A stretch of 64,000 bases of DNA. It comes from Emiliania huxleyi CCMP1516. Its lineage: Eukaryota > Haptophyta > Isochrysidales > Noelaerhabdaceae. Position numbers and translations under genes: made by a program. Of this stretch, positions 8,667 to 17,748 are shown piece after piece. The stretch's first letter is position 1. Each line of letters opens with the position of its first letter. The notes beneath the pieces are model-generated. The model saw nothing but the letters and a program-made list of their open reading frames with translations. It did not search any database and had not been told where the DNA came from. The stretch is from NCBI RefSeq assembly GCF_000372725.1, contig NW_005197877.1:226919-290918 (forward strand), in the 5' to 3' direction.

Positions 8667-11600
8667 ATGCGTGGAGCTCGCAAGCCCAGCGGCGGCGATC
8701 CTGCCGAGGCGCCGCTGCTCGGCCAGCGCGTCGTGCTCGGCGGGCTCTCTTCCCGCCCCGAGCTGAACGGGCAGTGGGGCGAGGCGCGGAGCTTCGAGGG
8801 CGGGCGGTACGCGGTGGCGCTCGAGGGCGGCGGCGAGAGCGTGCGGGTGCGGCCGGGTAATCTGTCGCCGGCTGCGGTGGAGCGGGCGTCGAGCGGTGTC
8901 GTGGCAGCCACCGAAGCGGTCATCGCAGCAGCGGAGCGTGGCGAGGAGGAGGCGGTGCTGGCGTGGCTCGACAGTGGCGGGCGGGCCGACGCGACGTATG
9001 AGAGAGGCGGCGTGAGCGGCATCACGCTGCTGATGGGCGCCGCCGCTAGCGGCCGCGAGCGGGTGGTTGACTTGCTGCTTCGGCACGGCGCGGAGATCAA
9101 CCTGCAGGACAGCGAAGGCTCCACCGCGCTAATGTACGCCGCTGGGAACGGCCACGAGCGGGTGGTCGAGCTGCTGCTAAAGCGCGGCGCGGAGATAGAC
9201 TTGCAGGACAGCGACGGCGCCACCGCGCTGATGATGGCCGCCGGCTACGGCCTCGAGCGGGTGGTCGAGTTGATGCTGCAGCGTGGCGCAGAGATCAACA
9301 AGCAGAACAGCGACGGCTGCACCGCGCTGATGTTTGCCGCTGGCGAAGGCCACCCCGCCGTCGTGCTCCGCCTGCTGCGGGCGGGCGCGGATAGAAAGCT
9401 GCGCACTGAGGACGGCAGGACGGCGCTGCAGCTGGCCAAGGAGAATGGCAATGCCGAGTGCGTCAAGGTCTTGGCTGAGGCAGCGGCGGCTGCAGACGGC
9501 CGAGCAGGGGCGGGCGGCGCTTGCTCGGGCGCGGCAGCGGCAGCGGTGGACGCGCCGCTGCTCGGCCAGCGAGTCGTGCTCGGCGGGCTCTCCTCCCGCC
9601 CCGAGCTGAACGGGCAGCGAGGCGTGGCGCGGAGCTTCGAGGGCGGGCGGTACGCGGTGGCGCTCGAGGGCGGCGGCGAGAGCGTGCGGGTGCGGCCGGG
9701 CAATCTGTCGCCAGTGGCGGCGGAGCGGGCGTCGAGCGGTGGCGTGGCGGTCTCCGATGAGGTCGTGGCAGCAGCTGAGCGAGGCGAGGAGGAGGCGGTG
9801 CTGGCGTGGCTTGAAAGTGGCGGGCGGGCCGACGCGACGTACGAGAGAGGCAAGGCGAGCGGCCTCACGCTGCTGATGGGCGCCGCCATGTACGGCCACG
9901 AGCGGGTGGTCGACTTGCTGCTGCAGCACGGGGCGAAGGTCAACCAGCAGGACAGCGTCGGCGGCACCGCGCTGATGTACGCCGCCCTCCACGGCCACGA
10001 GCGGGTGGTCGAGCTGCTGCTTCGGCACGGCGCGGAGATCGACTTGCAAAACAGCCACGGCGCCACCGCGCTTATGGGCGCCGCTGGGAACGGCCACGAG
10101 CGGGTGGTCGACCTGCTGCTACAGCGCGGCGCGGAGATAGACTTGCAGGAGAGCAACGGCTGCACCGCGCTGGTGTTCGCCGCCCTCCAAGGCCACCCCG
10201 CCGTCGTGCTCCGCCTGCTGCGGGCGGGCGCGGATAGAAAGCTGCGCACTGAGGACGGCAGGACGGCGCTGCAGCTGGCCAAGGAGAATGGCAATGCCGA
10301 GTGCGTCAAGGTCTTGGCTGAGGCAGCGGCGGCTGCAGACGGCCGAGCAGGGGTGGGCGGCGCTTGCTCGGGCGCGGCAGCGGCAGCGGTGGACGCGCCG
10401 CTGCTCGGCCAGCGAGTCGTGCTCGGCGGGCTCTCCTCCCGCCCCGAGCTGAACGGGCAGCGGGGCGTGGCTCAGAGCTTCGAGGGCGGGCGGTACGCGG
10501 TGGCGCTCGAGGGAGGCGGCGAGAGCGTGCGGGTGCGGCCGGGCAATCTGTCGCCGGCGTCGGTGTCGGCGGTGCCAGGCGGTGTCGTGGAAGTCTCCGA
10601 CGAGGCTGCTGCAGCGGCTGAGCGTGGCGACGAGGCGGCGGTGCTGGTGTGGCTCGACAGTGGCGGGCGGGCCGACGCGACGTACGAGAGAGGCGACGTG
10701 AGCGGCATCACGCTGTTGACGACCGCCGCCGCCAATGGGCACGAACGGGTGGTTGACTTGCTGCTTCGGCATGGGGCTGAGATCGACCTGCAGGACAGCC
10801 GCGGCTGCACCGCGCTGATGGGCGCCGCCGGCAACGGCTACAAGCAGGTGGTCGAGTTTCTGCTGAAGCACGGCGCGGAGATCAACTTGCAGGCCAACGA
10901 AGGCGGCGCCGCGCTGATGAGCGCCGGCACAAACGGCCACGAACGGGTGGTCAAGCTGCTGCTGCAGCGTGGCGCAGAGATCAACCTGCAGACCAGCAGC
11001 GGCGGCACCGCACTGATGCTCGCCGCCGGCGAGGGCCACGAGCGGGTGGTCGACTTGCTGCTACAGCGCGGCGCGGAGGTTGACTTGCAGGACAGCCACG
11101 GCGCCACCGCGCTGATGTTCGCCGCCCTCCAAGGCCACCCCGCCGTCGTGCTCCGCCTGCTGCGGGCGGGCGCGGATAGAAAGCTGCGCACTGAGGACGG
11201 CAGCACGCCGCTGCAGATGGCCAAGAGGAGGGGCCACGCCGAGTGCGTGCGCGCCCTCGAGGAGCAGGCAGCAGCGCAGGCAGCAGCGAAGAAAGCAGCG
11301 CAGGCAGCGGAGGCAGCGGCGAGGGAGGGGGAGAGGGCGGCGGCAGAGGCGGAGGCAGCGCGGCATGCCGAGGCGCTGCTGGCGGAGGAGGAGGCGGAGA
11401 AGGAGGGGGAGCGCACCAAGGAGAGCAAGAAGGGGAAGAAGAAGAAGAAGAAGAAGGGGAAGGGCGGCGGGGGCGGCGCTGGGCCGTCGCAAGAGCCTGA
11501 GGATGAGGCAGCGCTGGCGGCGGCGGAGGAGACGGAGTTGGCGGCGGTGCTCGAGGAGAGCGCGAGGCTGGAGGACGAGGCGAGGCGCGCAACGGAGGAG

Positions 11601-11885
11601 CGGGCGCCTCCCGCCGAGTCGGCCGACGACCTTCCGCCGAGTGAGGAGCGGCCCGCTGCGGCGCTCTCGCTAGCCGACGCCAACTTCGACACGGGTCGCG
11701 CAGCGATCCCAGAGTCCACCATGGGCGGGGAGACCACGTGCATAGTATGCTTCACCCGGCCCAAGACACACGTGGCCGGGCCTTGCGGCCATCAGTGCGT
11801 CTGCGGTCCTTGCTCCGATCGGTTGCAGCTGTGCCCATACTGCCGCGAGCCGGTGGTGATGTGGATCGCGACACGCATTGTCTAG
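8667..11885 (+). CDS. Three-module ankyrin protein with UIM-like helix and C-terminal RING
   Basis: 1072-codon intronless ORF from an ATG. Three modules each begin with a small beta domain (LLGQRVVLGGLSSRPELNGQ, then GGRYAVALEGGGESVRVRPG, resembling the short SH3/MIB-like domains common in algal ankyrin proteins). Each is followed by 4-6 ankyrin repeats of the HERVVELLLxRGAEINLQ type, about 16 in all. Modules 1 and 2 are exactly 843 bp apart in register (8709, 9552, 10395). Residues about 860-920 are Ala/Glu-rich coiled coil, then a KKGKKKKKKKGKGGGGGAG basic/Gly linker, then ETELAAVLEESARL, which fits the ubiquitin-interacting motif (Leu-x-x-Ala-x-x-x-Ser). The C-terminus is a C3HC4 RING (CIVCF...CGHQCVCGPC...CPYCREP). 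Expected role: a RING E3 ligase with ankyrin substrate recognition. Confidence 0.85.
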   Translation: MRGARKPSGGDPAEAPLLGQRVVLGGLSSRPELNGQWGEARSFEGGRYAVALEGGGESVRVRPGNLSPAAVERASSGVVAATEAVIAAAERGEEEAVLAWLDSGGRADATYERGGVSGITLLMGAAASGRERVVDLLLRHGAEINLQDSEGSTALMYAAGNGHERVVELLLKRGAEIDLQDSDGATALMMAAGYGLERVVELMLQRGAEINKQNSDGCTALMFAAGEGHPAVVLRLLRAGADRKLRTEDGRTALQLAKENGNAECVKVLAEAAAAADGRAGAGGACSGAAAAAVDAPLLGQRVVLGGLSSRPELNGQRGVARSFEGGRYAVALEGGGESVRVRPGNLSPVAAERASSGGVAVSDEVVAAAERGEEEAVLAWLESGGRADATYERGKASGLTLLMGAAMYGHERVVDLLLQHGAKVNQQDSVGGTALMYAALHGHERVVELLLRHGAEIDLQNSHGATALMGAAGNGHERVVDLLLQRGAEIDLQESNGCTALVFAALQGHPAVVLRLLRAGADRKLRTEDGRTALQLAKENGNAECVKVLAEAAAAADGRAGVGGACSGAAAAAVDAPLLGQRVVLGGLSSRPELNGQRGVAQSFEGGRYAVALEGGGESVRVRPGNLSPASVSAVPGGVVEVSDEAAAAAERGDEAAVLVWLDSGGRADATYERGDVSGITLLTTAAANGHERVVDLLLRHGAEIDLQDSRGCTALMGAAGNGYKQVVEFLLKHGAEINLQANEGGAALMSAGTNGHERVVKLLLQRGAEINLQTSSGGTALMLAAGEGHERVVDLLLQRGAEVDLQDSHGATALMFAALQGHPAVVLRLLRAGADRKLRTEDGSTPLQMAKRRGHAECVRALEEQAAAQAAAKKAAQAAEAAAREGERAAAEAEAARHAEALLAEEEAEKEGERTKESKKGKKKKKKKGKGGGGGAGPSQEPEDEAALAAAEETELAAVLEESARLEDEARRATEERAPPAESADDLPPSEERPAAALSLADANFDTGRAAIPESTMGGETTCIVCFTRPKTHVAGPCGHQCVCGPCSDRLQLCPYCREPVVMWIATRIV
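8709..11237 (+). repeat. Tandem 843-bp coding module, three units
   Basis: GCGCCGCTGCTCGGCCAGCG recurs at 8709, 9552 and 10395, two steps of exactly 843 bp. Units 1 and 2 are near identical over long runs. Unit 3 is longer in its ankyrin part. The register is conserved, so the repeats keep the reading frame. Confidence 0.9.
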
Positions 11886-12817
11886 GGAAGCTCGCTTGTT
11901 GTTCGCTAGTTGTGACGACGTGCCCGGTGGAAACGAAAGTGGATCTAACTCAGAGTCCCAAACGACTCAAGTGCTGTAGACCACAAAGAAGACTCGCGAC
12001 GAGCTCGCAGGATATCCTGCTCGGGGAGCCCGACTCGCAGGGGAGCTTCTCGAGCATGGACGTGGACTGGGAGGAGGAGGCAAGCTCGCAGGATACTCTG
12101 TCGACTGTCCGGGCAGTCCGACTCGCAAGGCAGCTTCTCGAGTATGGACCTGGACGAGGAGGGCGAGGTGGGGGACGGGCCTACGCCTGGCGAGGCGGGT
12201 GAGACGAATGAGGAAGACGGACAAGGTCGCGGCGCAGAGGGTCCGGAAAGCGGCGGGGTTGGAGGGGGCGGCCCCTCCCCGAATCTTGCCCTCGGGCGAG
12301 TTCGAGTCGTCGGCCAGGGAGGCCGGACTCCCGTTGGGTACCTTCGGGTGGATCTTAGCAGAGCCGGCAGGCACCCCGAGCGACGCCCTTCACGACTGGA
12401 AGGGCCGGGGAGCTCAAGTGCTTCGATCGCAGGGGACACCATGGAGGGTGCGCCTGCGCCACGGAGGCACTCCGGGCGGCGTATGCAATGTGGGGGGAGG
12501 GCCGGGGTGATGCTGCCTCGGCGCGCGCTGCCGCGACGCGGCACGGAGTGGACCGGGCCACGCCGGCGAGGGAGATGCGCTCCAGCGAGGGCCGCGTCCT
12601 TGAAACCGCCGACGCGTTCCTGGACGACAAGGCCGATCGACTCTGGAGGACACGGTCGGCGGCGCTTCGCGAACTGGCGGCGGCGTGGGCGAGGTGGGGG
12701 GCGGCGGGCGAGGTGGGGGGCGGCGGCAGCACGAGCGGCGGCGGCGGCGGTGTGGGCGAGGTGGAGGGCGGCGGAGGGGTGGGCGAGGTGGAGAACACAC
12801 CAGTATGACACAAATAA

Positions 12818-12823
<6 letters not shown>
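11886..12823 (+). other. Repeat-containing stretch with weak coding signal in shifting frames
   Basis: A unit of about 80-90 bp is repeated in tandem at about 12002-12080 and 12083-12170. It gives DSQGSFSSMDVDWEEE in one frame and DSQGSFSSMDLDEEGE in another, so the two copies are out of frame. Further blocks look protein-like (GTFGWILAEPAGTPSDALHD at about 12340; MRSSEGRVLETADAFLDDK at about 12570) but lie in different frames with no clear splice sites joining them. A decayed gene or a repetitive element is likely. No function is assigned. Confidence 0.35.

Positions 12824-12889
<66 letters not shown>
12824..12889 (+). repeat. (CT)n microsatellite
   Basis: About 33 uninterrupted CT dinucleotides. 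Confidence 0.98.
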
Positions 12890-12891
<2 letters not shown>

Positions 12892-12991
12892 AGTATGAGG
12901 GAGGGCGAGACGATCGAGGGGTCCCGTGCCAGGCCGCGTATTTCTTTTCCCTCTTTGACGAGACCTATCTACGTCGCACCGTGACTTGGCT

Positions 12992-13414
12992 ATGCATGGC
13001 AACAGCATGTCACCGCCAGCCATTCCGGCTCTCATGGATCCGTTTGCGCCGCCGCCGCAGTCCGCGCCGCCGCCGCCGCCGCCGCCGCCACGACGATGCG
13101 TCCTCTACGGCTGCTACACCTACACACCATCCGGCGGAGACTCAACCTCCTCAGACATGTCGATGGCCATCGCCCTGTCCGTCCTCCTTTTGTCATGTCC
13201 CCTCTACGTTCTGGTTTTCAAACTGCTAATGCGCTACTGGCCCTGTCAGCGCCGCGCACACAGCTCGAGTGCTGCCAAGCCGCCCGTTCTCACCACTGTC
13301 GAGGTCGACACGAGCGTGCACCGAGGCCTGTGGGTGGTCACGATGGACAAAGGAGTGTGCATCGTCTACAATCCTTCGCAGCAGCCCAACCCTGAGTTGT
13401 CCCAGAGCGCCTGA
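12992..13414 (+). CDS. Small hypothetical membrane protein
   Basis: 140 codons from the ATG. Residues about 1-35 are Pro-rich, including a run of eight Pro. A likely single transmembrane segment follows (MAIALSVLLLSCPLYVLVF), then a basic stretch after the membrane (KLLMRYWPCQRR) and a C-terminal tail with LTTVEVDTSVHRGLWVVTMD. No family is recognised. The hydrophobic helix with flanking positive charge is the main reason to keep it. It lies just downstream of the CT repeat. Confidence 0.4.
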   Translation: MHGNSMSPPAIPALMDPFAPPPQSAPPPPPPPPRRCVLYGCYTYTPSGGDSTSSDMSMAIALSVLLLSCPLYVLVFKLLMRYWPCQRRAHSSSAAKPPVLTTVEVDTSVHRGLWVVTMDKGVCIVYNPSQQPNPELSQSA

Positions 13415-14197
13415 GACACCACACTCCGCGGCGTGTGCGACACCGGATACCGCGGTGTGCCACCACGCTAGAAATCTGTGAGAGTGCATAGTGGATAAAG
13501 CCGTAGTGTGTGCTCCGGGTGCGCGACTTCGAGTCGCTCTGAGAGCAATCGTAAAACACAGAAGTCAAATGTCCGCACTGGACATCTCTCCTATCTCCCT
13601 CCCTCGCGGACAGCGCCGGGGGGCACACGAATGAAACTCGAGAGACACGAGACAAAAATCACGTGTCGCTGTCAAACAAAGAGAGGAAAGAGCGGTCTCG
13701 GCACCGGCCGCTTGCCCAGCGACACCGCACCGCCGCCCACACCGCCTCCCAAGCGCCGAGGGAGGGGCTGTACGGCGTGCTCGGCAACGCAGAGGGCGGC
13801 GTCGGCGGCGAGCGCGCGTGCGAGGCCGGCGGCGGCGCCCCGCCCGGCTGGTGGTGATGGTAGGGCAGCGGCGGCGGCGGCGACGGCGGCGAGAGCAGCA
13901 GTCTCTCGAGTCGGGTGTCGGCAGCTGGCTCAGTGGCGGCGGAGGCGAGAGCGGCCGGCTCGCGTGGTGGTGGCGGTAGGCTGGTCGCGGTGCGGCGGCG
14001 GGGAGAGGCTCGCCGTGCGCGGGAGGCGGGAAGCGGTAAGTGAGAGCTAATAACACTGTGGAGTCACTGAAAAACTTGGCGGGCGGGCGAAAAAACCGGG
14101 TATGAATCCCCGCAAGATGAAGGAGACACCAAAGAGGACGACGAGGGTGGGAAGACCACGAGCCGCGAGGTGGTAGCTCGAGAGTTGCCAGAATGGA
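13415..14197. other. No gene supported
   Basis: GGC/GCG-rich ORFs overlap on both strands, with Arg/Ala/Pro composition and no motifs. They look like composition-driven shadows. Confidence 0.5.
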
Positions 14198-14385
14198 GCC
14201 TGAGGGAGGGTGTAGAGGATGTAGAGTGTAGAGCGCTGTAGAGATGTAGAGATGTAGAGCGCTGGAGAGCGCTGTAGAGCTGTAGAGCTCTACATCCGCC
14301 GCGTGACGAACTGCCTCCGTTGTAGAGCGATGTAGAGCGCGATTTTGCTGTAGAGTTTGTTGTAGAGGCTCTACAGCCAAACCGC
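14198..14385 (+). repeat. TGTAGAG iteron cluster, copy 1
   Basis: At least ten TGTAGAG or TGTAGAGCG units flank a shared core TCTACATCCGCCGCGTGACGA at about 14291. A reverse-orientation homologue lies at 48375-48540. It is likely the end or body of a dispersed element rather than a gene. Confidence 0.75.
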
Positions 14386-15043
14386 CGGGAAGGCAGTGAC
14401 TCAAAGAGGTCGAGCCGCGCTAATGGGGTGTCTGACTCCGAGCTTACTGGAGCTCTGATGGACGGCCCGCTGACTATCCCTGACACACAGAGAGTCACGC
14501 TGACGGCACACAACATTGCGTCGCGGATCAGCGTCCTGATGAGAATGCTCACGAGGGCGCACCACCCGTGGCCTCGCCCAAACACAAAGGAAGCGGAGAT
14601 TCGGCTCTCGAGGAGCGGGCCGTGGACGTTCCTGCTAAAGAGTGAGTCAATTAGCTTATAGGGATATAGGTAGACTATTCATCACTGTTGTGGGGGAGAG
14701 TGTGATAATAGGGGTGCTGAGGTGGGGCTGGGTGGAGGTGATTCTCCGGGTCAGTCTGGAGGTCATTCTCCACCACCTCCTGCGACACTCTGATCTCTGT
14801 CTGTCTGGGAATCTCCGGAAACGCAACTGCTGGACCCTCCTTGTTTCCTTCTGGTTTCGGACATATGTGTGAGAGATTTTAGCAACATGCACAGCCGAAC
14901 GGACGTGCGACGACTCGGACGGCGACCCGGACTCCGAGGAAGGGCGACATAGACTCCACTTTCTCCACAGCGACGGCGTCCTCGACGCATGGGGATCCCT
15001 ACCACTGTGCACTGAAAAAGAGAGAGAATTGTTTCTAAAAGAA

Positions 15044-15101
15044 AGAAAACAGACAACCCGAGGGAGGGATGGGAGGACGGCACGCCGCCACCACACAGGG
15101 G
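15044..15101 (-). repeat. Dispersed element end with (CTTT)n tail, copy 1
   Basis: AAAGAAAAC followed by GGGAGGGATGGGAGGACGGC and ACGCCGCCACCACACA. Near-identical copies lie at 38505-38581 and 44575-44641. Read on the minus strand, each ends in CTTT repeats, like the 3' end of a LINE or SINE family. Confidence 0.7.
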
Positions 15102-15229
15102 GTAAAGAGAATTCTTTCTGCTCGAGAGAGAGAGATCGTAATTTTTTCCGCTCCAACAAGGCGGCGGTTGGTACGGACCGCGACGGGCGCCACAGCGGGC
15201 GTCTGCTCGGTCAGGGCGCCTCTTCACCC

Positions 15230-15750
15230 ATGCAGCTGTGGACAGGCAGTGGAGTCCTGCTGAGTGCGGGTCTGCTCGACAGCATCCCGTCTTCGGACTG
15301 GGCGGATTGCGCGGCGCGTCTCCGGTGCGGCCCGAGCGACTTTCGGGTCGCCACGTGCGTCCAGAACCTGGGCGGCGTGAGCTTTGGTGACTGGAACGCG
15401 CCAGTGGTGCGCATGGACATTTACCGGTACCGCGCGAGCTGCGCGCTCTTTGCGCGACTGTGCGCGTCGTGTCACTCGCCATCGCCGATGTGAGCAGGCA
15501 CCTGGACTGGTGGCAGGATGAGCCTGACGGCCTATCGCTCGAAACGTGGCCGTGGTCCATCCATCGTGCCGACGAGCGGATCGGCGGGCTTCTCTGGCGG
15601 CTGTTTCGGCACAAAATGGGGCAGCCAGTCGCAGAGGGCCGTGCGCAGGCGGCTGGCCAGCCCGGCCGGCGCGGGCAGAGGGAACGGCGCTGGCGGAGCG
15701 AGACGCTTGGCAAGGCGAGGCGGCAGGGGCTTGGGCTAGAGCGCGTTTGA
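15230..15750 (+). CDS. Possible broken or spliced hypothetical gene
   Basis: Two protein-like stretches are seen. The first (15230-15490) starts at an ATG and reads MQLWTGSGVLLSAGLLDSIP to DWNAPVVRMDIYRYRA. The second, in another frame (15490-15750), reads LAIADVSRHLDWWQDEPDG to RADERIGGLLWRLFRHKMGQ. A frameshift or an unresolved small intron around 15420-15490 would be needed to join them. No family is recognised. Confidence 0.3.
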
Positions 15751-16244
15751 TTGAAGACACAGACACGACCCGAGAAGCAAGCCCGCTGCTCGCTAGTACC
15801 ACTGCACGGGGAAAATACGTCGGGTGTGCGATTCCTCGAGCCGCGTCGCCATAGAAACGCATTTCGGCCCCCCCGGGAATGCAGCCGCGCGCGCGGCGGA
15901 GAGCTGCGCATATTTTTTTATATGTGCGCCCACCGGTGTGACGATCGAGGGCGGCCCACGCCCACGATAATGACCCAATGAGATCGGTTCGTTTTCGAAC
16001 TGAAATGAGATATGTATGAGACAAGGCGTCCCCTACCCACCAAGAGCCGGAACCCAGCGATTGCCTTCCGGGAGCTGCTCCCACTGTCCTGTGCGCGCTC
16101 GCTCCCATAGGCTGTCCACGCATCTGGCCACGTGTCACGCCTGCCGATGCCCGGCCGGGGGGTAAAGCTCCGGAAAACTTGACACCGAAAAAGTTAAAAT
16201 GTTGTGGAGGTCAAGAAAAAGAATTTAGAAAAAGAATTCTGGCC

Positions 16245-16254
16245 TATATATATG
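16245..16254 (+). promoter_or_regulatory. TATA-like box of the RidA gene
   Basis: TATATATATG lies 41-50 bases upstream of the ATG at 16295. Confidence 0.45.
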
Positions 16255-16294
16255 GGGCCTCTGCCCTCCTCTCTTGCCAAAAACCGAGTTTCAC

Positions 16295-16690
16295 ATGACG
16301 CGCTCGCTGCGACTGCTCGCGCGCCGCTGCTCGTCGATCGTGCGGCTCGGCACGGACGATCCGCGGATGTCGAAAGTCGTGATCCACCGAGGCGTCGTGT
16401 ACACGTCGGGGCAGACGGCCGCCGACGCTGGAGACTGTGTCGAGAAACAGACCAAGTCGTGTCTTGCAAAGATAGACGCGCTGCTGGCGGAGGCGGGCAC
16501 GAGCAAGTCGAACGCGCTGAACGCCACCATCTGGCTGAAGGACATCGAAGCCGACTTCAAGCGGATGAATGGCGTGTGGAACGAGTGGGTTGAAGCGGAC
16601 AACAAGCCGACGCGAGCGACCGTTCAAGCCGCTATGGCCCGACCCTCCATCCTCGTCGAAATTCAGGTAACGGCGGCGCTTCCAGAGTGA
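16295..16690 (+). CDS. RidA/YjgF/UK114 enamine/imine deaminase
   Basis: 131 codons, single exon. RidA proteins hydrolyse reactive 2-aminoacrylate-type enamines released by PLP enzymes; they form trimers with active sites at subunit interfaces. The first ~20 residues (MTRSLRLLARRCSSIVRLG) are Arg-rich without acids, like a mitochondrial presequence. Core motifs follow: VVIHRGVVYTSGQTAADAG, ALNATIWLKDIEADFKRMN and the signature PTRATVQAAMARPSILVEI. The active-site Arg of this signature is present (TRATV). Length after the leader (about 112) is a little short of the usual 125-130. The start at 16295 was chosen because the open frame upstream has no earlier ATG and the TATA box sits just before it. 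Confidence 0.9.
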   Translation: MTRSLRLLARRCSSIVRLGTDDPRMSKVVIHRGVVYTSGQTAADAGDCVEKQTKSCLAKIDALLAEAGTSKSNALNATIWLKDIEADFKRMNGVWNEWVEADNKPTRATVQAAMARPSILVEIQVTAALPE

Positions 16691-17748
16691 GCTGAGGTGC
16701 GGCCGGCGCCCGCTCGACCCTCTCTAGTCTCTCGGGAAGCGCGACGCTCTTCACGCGGTCAGCCTCGTCTTCCGCCTCCTGCGCTTCGCAGCTCCGCTGG
16801 TCGCGGCACGCCTTTGGCGACAAGCCTCTCCGCCGCCTGCCCGGCGATCGATCCCAGTCCCAGTCGGACGAGCGCATCAAGCGGAATTCCCAGGTCGAGC
16901 CCACGAGGCGACGCTGCTGATGCGTGCTCCCCTCGGCGCAGCGCGGCGCGCGGGCCATCTGAGACCACTATCTCTTTGTCGGGCCGCGGTGTGCGCGGCC
17001 TGTGCGTGTGCGTCTCCGGCACGGCCCGGTGCGGCTGTGGCGGCGCGCCCGCCCCGGGGCCCAGGTGTGACGCAGAGCTCGCACTTTGGTGAGTGCTGTG
17101 GCTCGTGTCGGTCAGTCGGTGTGTAGTACGCGCTGTGCGGTGCGACACCGTGCACAGGCGAGGCCCACAGCACTGCGACGGTGTATCATCGGGATAATGG
17201 TGAATGATACACCCCGGCGTCCGCACCCCGCTGCCTCGAAGCTCGATCCGCAAGCGAGCCAAGAGCAAGACCAGAGGGGGGTTGGCGGTTGGGTCCAGGC
17301 CCTCGTCGCCAGGCGCCAATTTGGCCTGTGCACGTTATTCTCGAATATCTTTGAGAATATAGAGGGTATAGAGGGGCGGCATATGGAAGTGCGCCCACTT
17401 CCATATTCGAGAATATTCTCGAAAAAATAGACGGTCCGGGGAGAATATAAGTTATAAGGAAAAGAATATACATAGTCCTGGGCGAGACGAATAACGTGCA
17501 CAAGCTAAGGCGCCATCACACCAGGCTCCACCTCCAGCGTCCAGGCGCTCCTCCTTCTCCGCGAAGGAGACAGACCTCAGGAGCACAGGACGCTCAAGGC
17601 CGCAGACTACCGCAGAGACGACGCCACGGCCAGAAGCTGAGAGCCTAGAGGTGTGAACGCCCACCCAGACGGCACAGCAACTCGAATCGAACAGCCCGAC
17701 AGCGCGGGGAAGAGGGGGTGGCCCCAGCTGGGCGGCACCCAGCTGCAC
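16691..17748. other. Intergenic region with a palindromic AT-rich patch
   Basis: No gene is supported. At 17330-17450 AT-rich sequence contains an inverted repeat (ATATGGAAGTG / CACTTCCATAT at about 17379-17405) and several GAGAATAT/ATATTCTC units. This may be a small foldback element or part of the promoter of the next gene (GAATATAAGTTATAAGG at about 17440). Confidence 0.45.

Noticed and set aside
14763-16138. Two long overlapping minus-strand ORFs (382 and 304 codons)
   Set aside because: Both are Arg/Ser/Ala-rich, overlap each other and cross a dispersed repeat; no family signal.
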